A DNA stretch of 64,000 nucleotides from assembly GCF_007625205.1 (NCBI RefSeq), contig NZ_VMNI01000014.1, forward strand, positions 102,826 through 166,825, given 5' to 3'. Shown here one piece after another: positions 39,154 to 48,873 of this stretch. Within the stretch, counting starts at the first letter, position 1. Every line of letters begins with the position of its first letter. Source of the stretch: Denitromonas ohlonensis (GTDB lineage: Bacteria; Pseudomonadota; Gammaproteobacteria; Burkholderiales; Rhodocyclaceae). The position numbers and the translations under genes are program-made. The notes under the pieces were generated by a model. It did no database searches. It was given only the letters and a program-made list of their open reading frames with translations, and had not been told where the DNA came from.

Positions 39154-40404
39154 TCAGTCGCCGTAGACCGGGAACTTGGCGCACAGCGCGGACACTTGGG
39201 CGCGCACGCGCTCCAGGTTGGCCACGTCGTCGGGCGCATCAAGAACATCGGCCACCAGGTGGGCGATTTTCTCGGCTTCGATCTCGGTAAAGCCACGGGT
39301 GGTCATGGCTGGCGAGCCGAGACGGATGCCCGAGGTGACAAAAGGCTTTTCCGGGTCGTTCGGAATGGCGTTCTTGTTGACCGTGATGTGCGCCATGCCC
39401 AGTGCGGCTTCGGCCACTTTGCCGGTGACATGCTTGTTGCGCAGGTCGACCAGGAAGACGTGGCTTTCGGTGCCGCCCGAGACGATGCGCAGGCCGCGCT
39501 CTTCGCCGAGCACACGTGCCATGACGCGGGCGTTGGCCAGAACCTGTTCCTGGTAATTCTTGAACGTCGGCTTCATGGCCTCTTTGAAGGCCGTGGCCTT
39601 GGCGGCGATGACATGCATCAGCGGACCGCCCTGCAGACCCGGGAAGATGGCCGAGTTGATGGCTTTGGCGTGTTCCTCTTTCATCAGGATCAGGCCGCCG
39701 CGCGGGCCGCGCAGGGTTTTGTGCGTGGTGGTGGTGACCACGTCGGCGTGTGGCACCGGGTTGGGGTAGAAGCCGGCGGCGATCAGACCGGCGTAGTGCG
39801 CCATGTCGACCATGAAGACGGCACCAACGGCCTTGGCGACCTTGGCGAAACGCTCGAAGTCGATGCGCAGCGAGTAGGCCGAGGCGCCGGCGATGATCAG
39901 CTTCGGCTTGTGCTCATGGGCGAGACGCTCCATGGCGTCGTAATCGATGGCTTCGTTCTTGTCGAGGCCATAGGAGACCACGTTGAACCACTTGCCGCTC
40001 ATGTTGAGCGCCATGCCGTGGGTGAGGTGGCCGCCTTCGGCCAGGCTCATGCCCATGATGGTGTCGCCCGGCTTGAGGAAGGCCATCAGCACGGCCTGGT
40101 TGGCCTGCGAGCCCGAGTTGGGCTGCACGTTGGCGGCCTCGGCGCCGAACAGGGCCTTGGCGCGGTCGATGGCCAGCTGCTCGGCCACGTCGACATGCTC
40201 GCAGCCGCCGTAGTAACGCTTGCCCGGATAGCCTTCGGCGTACTTGTTGGTGAGCTGGGAGCCCTGGGCTTCCATGACAGCGTGGCTCACGTAGTTTTCG
40301 GAGGCGATCAGTTCGATGTGGGCTTCTTGACGGCGGTTTTCAGCCGTGATGGCTTCCCACAGTTCCGGATCGGTGCTGGCGAGCGTGTTTTTCTTGGAAA
40401 ACAT
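39154..40404 (-). CDS. glyA: Serine hydroxymethyltransferase
   Basis: PLP enzyme of 416 residues interconverting serine and glycine with tetrahydrofolate. Motifs: [56 protein letters not shown] and the PLP lysine in [16 protein letters not shown]. Head gene of the glyA-nrdR-ribD run. No glycine riboswitch is visible in the 74-base gap upstream. Confidence 0.97.
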   Translation of the reverse strand: MFSKKNTLASTDPELWEAITAENRRQEAHIELIASENYVSHAVMEAQGSQLTNKYAEGYPGKRYYGGCEHVDVAEQLAIDRAKALFGAEAANVQPNSGSQANQAVLMAFLKPGDTIMGMSLAEGGHLTHGMALNMSGKWFNVVSYGLDKNEAIDYDAMERLAHEHKPKLIIAGASAYSLRIDFERFAKVAKAVGAVFMVDMAHYAGLIAAGFYPNPVPHADVVTTTTHKTLRGPRGGLILMKEEHAKAINSAIFPGLQGGPLMHVIAAKATAFKEAMKPTFKNYQEQVLANARVMARVLGEERGLRIVSGGTESHVFLVDLRNKHVTGKVAEAALGMAHITVNKNAIPNDPEKPFVTSGIRLGSPAMTTRGFTEIEAEKIAHLVADVLDAPDDVANLERVRAQVSALCAKFPVYGD

Positions 40405-40478
40405 GGTCTTGGGTCTATGGCAGGGTCAAAAGCGAATTCTATCAGCAGATTGGCGGAAATTCCCACCGGCAGGCGTGC

Positions 40479-41126
40479 TCAGCTGTTGGGCAATTCGTCG
40501 CGGGCGGCACTCAGGTGAGCCTCTTCCGCCCATTGATCGATCGACCATGTGGCCGGTGCCTCGTGGCGGATCCAGTTGAGCGCGGCGTTCGGTATTTTGA
40601 AGTCGCGCGCCTGGCTCAGCGAGCGTCCGCTGGCGATGCGATAGATGATGTCAAGGACACCGCCGTGGGCGACGACCAGAATCTGCTGACCTGCGTGGCG
40701 CTGCACCAGATCGTCAAGCGCCGTCGCGATGCGCCCGGCAAATGTGCTCAGGCTCTCGCCCCCGCCAGGCAGTGGATGATCGGGTGTTCGGGCCTTGAAA
40801 TGCGCGTAGGCCTCGGGATGGCGAACCTGCGCTTCGTCGTAGGTCAGCCCTTGAAAGACGCCGTAGTGACGTTCGCGCAGGGCCGCCATCGGCGTGGCGT
40901 TCAGCCCGATGCGCTCGCCAATGGCGCGTGCCGTGTCGGCCGCACGGCTCAGATCACTGGTGTAAGCCGCATCGAAACGGTGCGCGGCCAGCAGGCGGGC
41001 CGTGGCGGCTGCCTGGGCCCGGCCGGTGTCGTTCAAGGGAATGTCCGTATGGCCCTGGAGGCGGTGCTCGGCGTTCCAGGTGGTTTCGCCGTGGCGGACG
41101 AGGCAGATGCTGAGGATTTGAGTCAT
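40479..41126 (-). CDS. Histidine phosphatase family protein (GpmB/CobC-like)
   Basis: Protein of 215 residues with the phosphohistidine motif CLVRHGETTWNAEHRLQGHTDIPL, AAYTSDLSRAADTARAIGE, LRERHYGVFQGLTYDEAQ and VVAHGGVLDIIYRIASGRS. It is a phosphatase-type member (RHG, with the ER catalytic pair) more than a glycolytic mutase. Could be phosphoglycerate phosphatase-like or alpha-ribazole phosphatase-like; no cobalamin genes are nearby. Divergent from the TRAP genes. Confidence 0.85.
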   Translation of the reverse strand: MTQILSICLVRHGETTWNAEHRLQGHTDIPLNDTGRAQAAATARLLAAHRFDAAYTSDLSRAADTARAIGERIGLNATPMAALRERHYGVFQGLTYDEAQVRHPEAYAHFKARTPDHPLPGGGESLSTFAGRIATALDDLVQRHAGQQILVVAHGGVLDIIYRIASGRSLSQARDFKIPNAALNWIRHEAPATWSIDQWAEEAHLSAARDELPNS

Positions 41127-41269
41127 GTGTTTGTTTGATTGTCAGGAGGGCTTAGGCGTTTCCCCTGATATGCCTGAACGTGGGGAGACGGGATAATGCG
41201 GCCCGTTAAAAGCCGGATTCTGCGAGTCGGTGTCTGGCCATTCTAAAACGAGTCGGGAGGGGACGATCC

Positions 41270-41845
41270 GTGTCCTTATTATTGAAACTTGCTGCGCTGA
41301 TCGATTGGATCAACACACGCGTCGGGCAATTCACGATCTGGCTGGTGCTGGCCGCATCCGTGATCAGCGCCGGCAACGCCTTCAGCCGTTACGGCTTCAG
41401 CCTCAGTTCCAACGCGATGCTTGAAGTTCAGTGGTATCTGTTCGCGGCGGTGTTCACGCTGTGTGCGGGCTACACCTTTCTGCGTAACCAGCATGTGCGG
41501 ATCGACCTGATCTCCAACCGCATGTCGGCCAAGGGCCGGAACTGGGTGGACGTAATCGGCATCGTGGTCTTCCTGATCCCGGTCGCGACCATGATCATGT
41601 GGATGTCGTGGCCCGGCTTCGTCGATTCCTACGTGAATATGGAAGAGTCCTCCAATGCCGGCGGCCTGATCCGCTGGCCGGTGCGTTTGCTGATTCCGGT
41701 GGGTTTCGGTCTGCTGGCGCTGCAGGCGATTTCTGAACTGATCAAACGGGTCGCGTTTTTGACGGGCCACGGGCCCGACCCGCTGGAAAAACCGGTGGAG
41801 CATGGTGTGGCTGCTGGCGGTGATGCTCAGGAGGGCACGAAATGA
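41270..41845 (+). CDS. TRAP transporter small permease (DctQ family)
   Basis: Protein of 191 residues with four hydrophobic helices. N-terminal LLLKLAALIDWINTRVGQFTIWLVLAASVISAGNAFSRYGF is typical of the larger TRAP DctQ type for mannitol/chloroaromatic-like substrates; the QWYLFAAVFTLCAGYTFLRNQHVRIDL motif is the family core. GTG start at 41270 behind GGGAGGGGA. Its stop overlaps the DctM start. No periplasmic binding protein gene lies next to it. Confidence 0.88.
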   Translation: MSLLLKLAALIDWINTRVGQFTIWLVLAASVISAGNAFSRYGFSLSSNAMLEVQWYLFAAVFTLCAGYTFLRNQHVRIDLISNRMSAKGRNWVDVIGIVVFLIPVATMIMWMSWPGFVDSYVNMEESSNAGGLIRWPVRLLIPVGFGLLALQAISELIKRVAFLTGHGPDPLEKPVEHGVAAGGDAQEGTK

Positions 41846-43410
41846 CTGAGTTTCTGATCGCCAACATGGCGCCCCTGATGTTCGGCTCGCTGATCATCTT
41901 CTTGCTCAGCGGCTTCCCGGTGGCGTTTGCGCTGGCCGCGAACGGTCTGTTCTTCGGTTTTGTCGGTATCGAACTGGGCATGCTCACGCCGGCCTTGCTG
42001 CAGGCGCTGCCTGAGCGCGTGCTCGGCATCATGTCCAACGACACGCTGCTGGCCATTCCGTTCTTCACCTTCATGGGCATCATCCTCGAGCGCTCCGGCA
42101 TGGCCGAAGACCTGCTCGAATCGGCGGGGCAGCTGTTTGGCCCGATCCGCGGCGGTATCGCTTACGCCGTGATTTTTGTCGGCGCGCTGCTGGCGGCAAC
42201 CACCGGTGTGGTGGCGGCCTCGGTGATCTCGATGGGCCTGATCTCCCTGCCGGTGATGCTGCGCTACGGCTACTCGCGAGAAGTGTCGGCTGGCGTGATC
42301 TGCGCCTCCGGTACGCTGGCCCAGATCATTCCGCCCTCACTGGTGCTGATCGTGCTGGCCGACGTGCTTGGCGTGTCGGTGGGTGATGCCTACGCCGGTG
42401 CGATCATCCCGTCGCTGATGCTGGTCGGTCTTCTGGTGCTGTACATCTTCGTGATGACCATCGTCAAACCAGACGCCGTGCCGGCCTTGCCCAAAGAGGC
42501 GCGTACGCTGCAAGGCAAGGCACTGTTGATGCGGGTGCTGGTCGCCATGGTGCCGCCGGTGGTGCTGATTTTCCTGGTGCTGGGCACGATCTTCATCGGT
42601 CTGGCCACGCCGACCGAAGGCGGCGCCATGGGCGCGGTCGGTGCGCTGGCACTGGCCTGGATCCGCAAGCGTCTGAACTACGAAATGGTGCGCAGCGCGC
42701 TGGATACCACCGGTAACCTGGCCACCTTCGTGATGTTCATTCTGATCGGTTCCACCGTGTTCGCGCTGACCTTCCGCGCGGTCAACGGTGACCTGTGGGT
42801 CGAGCACCTGTTCAGCCTGGTGCCGGGTGGTCAGTGGGGCTTCCTGGTGGTGGTCAGTGCGCTGGTCTTTGTCTTGGGTTTCTTCATCGACTTCTTCGAG
42901 ATCGCCTTCATCCTGCTGCCGCTGTTCGCGCCGGTGGCTGAGAAGCTGGGCATCGACATGGTGTGGTTCCTGGTGCTGATCGGCATGAACATGCAGACCT
43001 CGTTCCTGACGCCGCCCTTCGGTTTCGCCCTGTTCTACTTACGCAGTGTGGCGCCATCGACATCCTATGAGGACACCCAGACGGGCAAGACGATTGCCGG
43101 CATCAAGACCATGCAGATCTATCGTGGGGTGATTGCCTTTATCGCCATCCAGGTCTTCGCCTTGATCATGATTCTGGTTTTCCCGGGGATCGTTACCGGC
43201 GGGCTTGATGAACATGTCGAGGTTGATCTCGATGCCGTGGAAATCAACATCCAGCAGAACAGCTACGGTGGCGGCAGTGCATACGACACGCCGGCCTTCC
43301 CGAGCCTGCAAGATAGCGATGGTGGCGGTGCGGCCCCGGCTGCCGAGCCGGATCCGAACGCGGCGCTGATGGATGCGTTGCGCGATGCACCGGCGCCGGA
43401 AACGAAATAA
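41842..43410 (+). CDS. TRAP transporter large permease (DctM family)
   Basis: Protein of 522 residues with about twelve hydrophobic helices. It has the DctM signatures LLSGFPVAFALAANGLFFGFVG, NDTLLAIPFFTFMGIILERSGMAEDLLE, GALLAATTGVVAASVISMGLISLPVMLRYGYS and FLTPPFGFALFYLRSVAP. The C-terminus is extended past the last helix by about 65 acidic, Ala/Pro/Gly-rich residues (DEHVEVDLDAVEINIQQN onward), presumably soluble. Works with the small permease; needs a DctP binding protein encoded elsewhere. Confidence 0.92.
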   Translation: MTEFLIANMAPLMFGSLIIFLLSGFPVAFALAANGLFFGFVGIELGMLTPALLQALPERVLGIMSNDTLLAIPFFTFMGIILERSGMAEDLLESAGQLFGPIRGGIAYAVIFVGALLAATTGVVAASVISMGLISLPVMLRYGYSREVSAGVICASGTLAQIIPPSLVLIVLADVLGVSVGDAYAGAIIPSLMLVGLLVLYIFVMTIVKPDAVPALPKEARTLQGKALLMRVLVAMVPPVVLIFLVLGTIFIGLATPTEGGAMGAVGALALAWIRKRLNYEMVRSALDTTGNLATFVMFILIGSTVFALTFRAVNGDLWVEHLFSLVPGGQWGFLVVVSALVFVLGFFIDFFEIAFILLPLFAPVAEKLGIDMVWFLVLIGMNMQTSFLTPPFGFALFYLRSVAPSTSYEDTQTGKTIAGIKTMQIYRGVIAFIAIQVFALIMILVFPGIVTGGLDEHVEVDLDAVEINIQQNSYGGGSAYDTPAFPSLQDSDGGGAAPAAEPDPNAALMDALRDAPAPETK

Positions 43411-43430
43411 GTTCGGCGCTTGATGCAAGA

Positions 43431-43466
43431 AACACAAAGGGGCCTCGTTGGCCCCTTTGTGTTTTT
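43431..43466 (+). terminator. Rho-independent terminator after the TRAP genes
   Basis: Fourteen-base perfect stem AACACAAAGGGGCC / GGCCCCTTTGTGTT with a 5-base loop, followed by TTTG. It ends the TRAP transcript and could also act on the convergent DUF3501 transcript, since the stem begins with A residues. Confidence 0.88.
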
Positions 43467-43554
43467 GTGCGCCTGACATGCTGACCTAGCACTGCGATGG
43501 CGCAGACCGCCCGATGGTGTTCGACCCGTGCCCAGGCGTCGCTGGCCAGTTGTG

Positions 43555-44139
43555 TCAGTGCAAATCCGACACCAGCGCGAACTGCGTTTCCGGTGCAATT
43601 TCCTCAAGGGCCACCGTGTAGGCGGGGTGGTCGATACCCATCCCCAGTGCTGCACCATTCTTGAGCGCGGTAATCGCTGCCTCGCTCAGCTCGAAGCGCA
43701 GAAAGTGCACCGATGAGGTCTTGGTGTCGTTCTCCCGGTCGAGATCTTCATCGGCAATGGCGAAGCTGGGCGGGCAGCCTTCGGCCTGCACCCACACGGC
43801 TCTTTCAATGCCCCGCAGCACCTGCAGCTGAGCCGCTCGCTCTTCGGGGTCGGGGTATTCGATAAGCATCGTGGCCTTGAGGTTGCTGCCGTCCGGAATC
43901 AGCGGGTTGTACACGTCCAGCTCGTCCTGAATGCCCGCCGCCTCAAAGGTGCGTTCGATGCGCAACATTTCCTGGATCTGATAACGGACCGTGATTTCAT
44001 CCTCGAACAACAAGGTGACGTTCGGGCCCAGATGTACGGCGCGACGGCGCTTGTGGGCCATCACCTCCTGGCGGAACGCGGGGCGACGCTCGGCGTATTC
44101 TTCAAGTGACCAGAGCGCGTTGCGGGTCAGATGCGGCAT
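43555..44139 (-). CDS. DUF3501 family protein
   Basis: Protein of 194 residues of the DUF3501 family, soluble, without signal or membrane segment. Conserved-looking blocks are MAHKRRRAVHLGPNVTLLFEDEITVRYQIQEMLRIER and LKATMLIEYPDPEERAAQLQVLRGIE, plus a C-terminal domain ending in LSEAAITALKNGAALGMGIDHPAY. Function unknown. It follows the Fe-S reductase gene by 15 bases, and the three genes with rubrerythrin appear to form one transcription unit. Confidence 0.8.
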   Translation of the reverse strand: MPHLTRNALWSLEEYAERRPAFRQEVMAHKRRRAVHLGPNVTLLFEDEITVRYQIQEMLRIERTFEAAGIQDELDVYNPLIPDGSNLKATMLIEYPDPEERAAQLQVLRGIERAVWVQAEGCPPSFAIADEDLDRENDTKTSSVHFLRFELSEAAITALKNGAALGMGIDHPAYTVALEEIAPETQFALVSDLH

Positions 44140-44154
44140 GGGCGGGGCTCTCCT

Positions 44155-45504
44155 TCAGATGCCGTAGGCGCGCCGCACCAGGCTGATCGGGTGCGCGAGC
44201 TCGGGCGTTTTCTGGTGATTCTGTTCGATGCCCTGGGCGAGATGATGCCCACCCAGCGGGCAGTCGGAGCTGATGAAGTCGGGTTCGAATTCGGCCATCT
44301 TGCGAAACACCGGTCGGCCGATCTTCATCGCCATGGCGTGGAACTCCTTCTTGACGCCAAAGGTGCCGGCATGGCCGGAGCAGCGTTCGGTGGTGTCCAC
44401 TTCAAGCCCCGCAATCTTCTTGAGGAATTCTTCAGTCTTGCGGCCAATCGCCTGCACGCGGCCGTGGCAGGGCACGTGGTAGGCGATTTTTCCGAGCTTG
44501 TCCTTGAAGTCGGTCTTGAGCAGGCCGTCCTTGTGGCGGGCAACCAGATATTCGAAGGGCTCCCACATGGCGTCGCGCACGGCCAGCACATCGGGGTCGT
44601 CCGGGAACATGTGGGGCAACTCCTGCTTGAACATCAGCGTACAGGAGGGCACGCCGGTCAGAATGGCGTAGCCCTCGCGGGCCAGCGCCACCAGTTGCGG
44701 CATGTTGATGTTTTTGAGCGCCTCGACGCCGTCCAGATCGCCTTGCTCCAGCTTGGGCATGCCGCAGCAGGCTTCTTTTTTGGCGAGCCGCCAGGGGATC
44801 TCGTTGTGGTCGAGAATCGCCACCAAGTCGAGTCCGATGCCCGGCTCGTTGTAATTGATGAAGCAGGTGGAAAAAAGCACGACTTTGCCGGGCGTGCGCT
44901 GGCCGTCTTTGACCTCGGTGGCGACGGCGTCGCCCGCGGCGGAGCGGAACTTGCGGGTGGCAAAACTCGGCAGCCAGGCCTTGGCGTCCACGCCCAGCGT
45001 CTTCTCCATCAGCGCGCGCATCGGCTGGGTGCGATTGACCGCGTTGATGGTCTGGGTGACCACCGGGATGCCGGCGAACAAACCGGTCTTGTCGGTGGAG
45101 GAGAGCACGGTGTCGCGCAGGCGCGGGCCGGTGCGTTTTCGCTCGACCGCCTTGGCGCGCAGCATCAGGTGCGGAAAGTCGATATTCCACTCGTGCGGCG
45201 GCACATAGGGGCATTTCGACATATAGCACATGTCGCACAGATAGCACTGATCGACCACCTCGCCATAGCGTGCCTTGGGCACGCCATCGACTTCGCCGGT
45301 CGGGCCCTCATCGACCAGATCGAACAGCGTCGGGAAGGCGCCGCACAGGCTCACGCAACGCCGACAGCCATGGCAGACGTTGAAGACGCGTTCGAGTTCG
45401 GCGTCGAGCGCGGCTTCGTCCCAGAAGTCGGGGTTTTTCCAGTCGAGCGGGTGGCGCGTGGGCGCTTCAAGACTGCCTTCGCGGACGATTCCGTTGGACG
45501 CCAT
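44155..45504 (-). CDS. Heterodisulfide reductase-related Fe-S protein (GlpC/HdrD-like)
   Basis: Protein of 449 residues. N-terminal domain with two [4Fe-4S] motifs, CHGCRRCVSLCG and CYLCDMCYMSKCP, then two cysteine-rich CCG-type domains: TCFINYNEPGIGLDLVAILDHNEIPWRLAKKEACCGMP and PCHGRVQAIGRKTEEFLKKIAGLEVDTTERCSGHAG. It resembles the electron-transfer subunits HdrD and GlpC and is presumably cytosolic or membrane-associated. Between rubrerythrin and DUF3501, it may feed electrons to rubrerythrin; that is inference. Confidence 0.88.
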   Translation of the reverse strand: MASNGIVREGSLEAPTRHPLDWKNPDFWDEAALDAELERVFNVCHGCRRCVSLCGAFPTLFDLVDEGPTGEVDGVPKARYGEVVDQCYLCDMCYMSKCPYVPPHEWNIDFPHLMLRAKAVERKRTGPRLRDTVLSSTDKTGLFAGIPVVTQTINAVNRTQPMRALMEKTLGVDAKAWLPSFATRKFRSAAGDAVATEVKDGQRTPGKVVLFSTCFINYNEPGIGLDLVAILDHNEIPWRLAKKEACCGMPKLEQGDLDGVEALKNINMPQLVALAREGYAILTGVPSCTLMFKQELPHMFPDDPDVLAVRDAMWEPFEYLVARHKDGLLKTDFKDKLGKIAYHVPCHGRVQAIGRKTEEFLKKIAGLEVDTTERCSGHAGTFGVKKEFHAMAMKIGRPVFRKMAEFEPDFISSDCPLGGHHLAQGIEQNHQKTPELAHPISLVRRAYGI

Positions 45505-45535
45505 GGGGCACCTTTTTTGATGTGATCGGTGAAGA

Positions 45536-45559
45536 CGCCGCCGGCGTGTGCCGGCGGCG
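45536..45559 (-). terminator. GC hairpin between rubrerythrin and the Fe-S reductase
   Basis: Ten-base perfect stem CGCCGCCGGC / GCCGGCGGCG with a GTGT loop, in the 63-base gap. No clear U-run follows, so it probably attenuates or stabilises the upstream message instead of fully terminating it. Confidence 0.4.
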
Positions 45560-45567
45560 GCGCGTGC

Positions 45568-45993
45568 TCAGGCGTCGGCCTTGACCTCGTCGAGCGTGCG
45601 CTGGAACTTGTTGGCGTGGCTGCGCTCGGCCTTGGCCAGCGTTTCGAACCAGTCGGCGATCTCATCGAAGCCTTCGTCGCGGGCTTCCTTGGCCATGCCG
45701 GGATACATGTCGGTGTACTCGTGGGTTTCGCCGGCAATGGCGGCGGCCAGGTTGTCAGCGGTGGCGCCGAAGGGCAGGCCGGTGGCCGGGTCGCCACAGG
45801 CTTCCAGATATTCCAGATGGCCGTGGGCGTGGCCGGTTTCGCCTTCGGCCGTGGAGCGGAACACGGCGGCGACATCGTTGTAGCCTTCGACGTCGGCCTT
45901 GCTCGCAAAATACAGATAGCGGCGATTGGCCTGGGATTCGCCCGCAAACGCCGCTTTCAGGTTGCCCTCGGTCTTGCTTCCCTTAAGTTGCAT
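45568..45993 (-). CDS. Rubrerythrin
   Basis: Ferritin-like di-iron peroxidase of 141 residues that lacks the rubredoxin domain. N-terminal [38 protein letters not shown] carries the first Glu; [15 protein letters not shown] and [36 protein letters not shown] provide the remaining E-x-x-H ligands. Reduces peroxide with electrons from an external donor; without its own rubredoxin it needs one, and the neighbouring Fe-S protein is a candidate. Start at ATG 45993. Divergent from pepN. Confidence 0.93.
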   Translation of the reverse strand: MQLKGSKTEGNLKAAFAGESQANRRYLYFASKADVEGYNDVAAVFRSTAEGETGHAHGHLEYLEACGDPATGLPFGATADNLAAAIAGETHEYTDMYPGMAKEARDEGFDEIADWFETLAKAERSHANKFQRTLDEVKADA

Positions 45994-46206
45994 GGTCGTT
46001 CTCCAAAGTGATCGGATGGCGCCCAACCGGCGAACACATGCCGGAAGGTAGTTTCAACATAGGTGGCCGATTGCGCCGAATGAAATTGGAATGACCAATG
46101 GCGAACATAGGCGGGCGCTATCGCTGCGCGCCGGCTGCAATTGGCCGCCGCCGCCGGTACACTGCAGGCTTCGCGATCACCGCAGCCGACGACAAGGCCC
46201 TCTCGA

Positions 46207-48873
46207 ATGAAAACCGAACACGCCCCGACCATTCGCCGTATCGACTACCAGCCGCTGGCCTGGACCGTGCAGAGCGTGGATCTGCACTTCACGCTCGACG
46301 CCAAGGCCACCGTGGTGCGCAACCGCATGCACTGCGAGCGCCGAGGGGCGGGGCCGCTGGTATTGATGGCCGAAGGGCTCACGCGCGTGTCGCTCACCGT
46401 CGATGGTGTCGAAGTGGCGGAGACGGCGCTGCGCGAAACCGACACCGGTCTGGAAATTGATCTCGGTGAGCGCGATACCGCGCTGGTCGAGGTGGTCACG
46501 CAGATCAATCCCTCGGCCAACACCGAGCTGTCGGGCCTGTATCACTCGGGCGGCGGGCTGTACACACAGTGCGAGGCGGAGGGTTTTCGCCGCATCACCT
46601 GCTTCCCCGACCGGCCGGATGTGATGGCGCGCTTCACCGTCACGCTGGAGGCCGACATGGCCGCTTTCCCGGTGCTGCTGTCGAACGGCAACCTGGTGGA
46701 TTCGGGTGATCTGGATGGTGGCCGCCACTTTGCCATCTGGGAAGATCCCTTCCCCAAGCCGAGCTATCTGTTTGCGCTGGTGGCGGGCGATCTGGTGGTG
46801 CTCGAGCGTACCGAAAAGACCCGCTCTGGCCGCGAGGTGCTGCTGCAGGTGTGGGTGGAGGACGGCAATCTTGACCGCGCCGATCACGCCATGGATTCGT
46901 TGGTGCATTCGATGCGTTGGGACGAGAAGACCTTTGGTCTGGAACTCGATCTCGACCGCTACATGATCGTCGCCGTCAGCGACTTCAACATGGGCGCGAT
47001 GGAGAACAAGGGCCTCAACATCTTCAACGCCAAGTTCGTCCTCGCCAAACCCGATACCGCCACCGATGTGGACTACGAGCACATCGAGAGCGTGGTCGCG
47101 CATGAATACTTCCACAACTGGACCGGCAACCGCGTCACCTGCCAGGACTGGTTCCAGCTCACGCTGAAAGAAGGCCTGACGGTCTTCCGCGATCAGCAGT
47201 TCTCGGCCGACATGCTGGCCGCCGCCGGGGGTGAGTCGGCACGCGCGGTCAAGCGCATCGAGGACGTACGCATGCTGCGCACCGCCCAGTTCCCCGAAGA
47301 CGCCGGCCCCATGGCGCACCCGATCCGCCCCGACCAGTACCAGGCCATCGACAATTTCTACACCGCCACGGTGTACGAGAAGGGCGCCGAGGTCATCCGT
47401 ATGCTGCACACGCTGCTCGGGGCCGAAGGCTTCCGCAACGGCATGGATCTGTACTTCAGCTACCACGATGGTCAGGCCGTGACCTGCGACGACTTTGTCG
47501 AAGCCATGTCCGAAGCCAACGGGGTGGATCTCGACCAGTTCATGCGCTGGTACAGCCAGCGCGGCACGCCGCGTCTGCTGGCCGAGGGGCGCTACGACGC
47601 TGCCGCGCGTCAATACACGCTGACCCTCACCCAGCAGCGCCCCGATGGCGACGAGGCGCTGCACATGCCCGTCGCGCTCGGTCTGATCGGCCCGAAAGGC
47701 GCCGACCTGCCGCTGACACTGGCCGGTGAGACTAGCGCCGGGGCGACCACCCGACTCATCGAGCTCAAAGACACGAGCACCACCCTAGTGTTTGAGGGTA
47801 TTGACGCCGAGCCTGTCCCCTCGCTGCTGCGCGGCTTCTCGGCGCCGGTCATTCTCGAGCTGACCGAAGACGACCGCCGGCTGGCCTTCCGCATGGCCCA
47901 CGATTCCGACCCCTTCAATCGCTGGGACGCTGCACAGCGGTTCATGGTGCGGGTGATCCTGGCGATGACGGCCGACGCTGCGAAAGGCGTCTTGCCGCAA
48001 GTGCCCGACGCGTTCATGACGGCCTTTGGCGCCTTGTTGCACAACGAAAAGCTCGACCCGGCTTACCGCGCCGTCGCACTCACGCTGCCGGCCGAAGCCT
48101 ATCTGCTCGAACAAATGACGCCGGCGGACCCGGTCGCGCTGCGTCGTGCACTGATCGTGCTCATGCGCAGCATCGGCGAGCGGCTCGGCGACAGCTGGCT
48201 GGGGCTGGACGCCCGCCTGTCCGTCGCGGGCGAGTACCGCTATCACCCGACCGACGCCGGTCGGCGCGCGCTGCGCAATCTGGGGCAGCGCTACCTGTGC
48301 GCCGCGGGCGTGGCCAAAGGCGTTGAGCGGGCCTTGGCGCGCGCCACCGGCGAGGGCCACATGACCGATCGCTTCGGCGCGCTGGCCGCGCTGGTGCACA
48401 GCCCGGCCAGTGCCGAGGCCGCTACCGCGCTGGCCGATTTCGAGCGGCGTTTTGCCAAGGATGCGCTGGTGATGGACAAGTGGTTCGCCATCCAGGCCGG
48501 CGCCTGGCGCTGGATCGATTCCGCCGAGCCGGCGCTGGCGCGCATCGAGGCGCTGATGTCGCACCCGGCTTTCAGTCTGAGCAATCCGAACAAGATCTAC
48601 GCCTTGTTTGGCGCCTACTTCCGCGCCAACCCGGCCGAGTTCCATCGCGCCGACGGCGCCGGTTATCGCTTCTGGGCCGATCGTATCCGCGACCTGAACA
48701 AGCGCAATCCGCAGGTCGCCTCACGCATGGCACGGGTGCTGGAAAACTGGCGGCGCCTCACCCCGGCGCAGCAGGCATTGGCCCGCGAGCAGATCGAGGC
48801 GCTGGTCGGCGAGAAGGATCTGTCGCCCGATGTGCGCGAGGTGCTGGAGAAGGCGCTCGGCAAGACCGACTGA
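46207..48873 (+). CDS. pepN: Aminopeptidase N
   Basis: M1-family zinc metallopeptidase of 888 residues that removes N-terminal residues from peptides in the cytosol. The exopeptidase motif NFNMGAMENKGLNIFN and the zinc motif VVAHEYFHNWTGNRVTC (HEYFH, with the third ligand Glu in LKEGLTVFRDQQFS) are intact. C-terminal helical domain complete. ATG at 46207 gives MKTEHAPTIRRIDYQPL, the family start. It ends directly against a kinase gene remnant on the opposite strand (stop codons abut at 48873/48874). Confidence 0.96.
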   Translation: MKTEHAPTIRRIDYQPLAWTVQSVDLHFTLDAKATVVRNRMHCERRGAGPLVLMAEGLTRVSLTVDGVEVAETALRETDTGLEIDLGERDTALVEVVTQINPSANTELSGLYHSGGGLYTQCEAEGFRRITCFPDRPDVMARFTVTLEADMAAFPVLLSNGNLVDSGDLDGGRHFAIWEDPFPKPSYLFALVAGDLVVLERTEKTRSGREVLLQVWVEDGNLDRADHAMDSLVHSMRWDEKTFGLELDLDRYMIVAVSDFNMGAMENKGLNIFNAKFVLAKPDTATDVDYEHIESVVAHEYFHNWTGNRVTCQDWFQLTLKEGLTVFRDQQFSADMLAAAGGESARAVKRIEDVRMLRTAQFPEDAGPMAHPIRPDQYQAIDNFYTATVYEKGAEVIRMLHTLLGAEGFRNGMDLYFSYHDGQAVTCDDFVEAMSEANGVDLDQFMRWYSQRGTPRLLAEGRYDAAARQYTLTLTQQRPDGDEALHMPVALGLIGPKGADLPLTLAGETSAGATTRLIELKDTSTTLVFEGIDAEPVPSLLRGFSAPVILELTEDDRRLAFRMAHDSDPFNRWDAAQRFMVRVILAMTADAAKGVLPQVPDAFMTAFGALLHNEKLDPAYRAVALTLPAEAYLLEQMTPADPVALRRALIVLMRSIGERLGDSWLGLDARLSVAGEYRYHPTDAGRRALRNLGQRYLCAAGVAKGVERALARATGEGHMTDRFGALAALVHSPASAEAATALADFERRFAKDALVMDKWFAIQAGAWRWIDSAEPALARIEALMSHPAFSLSNPNKIYALFGAYFRANPAEFHRADGAGYRFWADRIRDLNKRNPQVASRMARVLENWRRLTPAQQALAREQIEALVGEKDLSPDVREVLEKALGKTD

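Noticed and set aside
41127..41269. Possible sigma-54 promoter for the TRAP genes
   Set aside because: No TGGCAC-5-TTGCA pattern exists in the 143-base divergent gap.
46177..47664. Open frame of 495 codons opposite pepN
   Set aside because: Shadow of a high-GC gene; pepN motifs are intact on the other strand.
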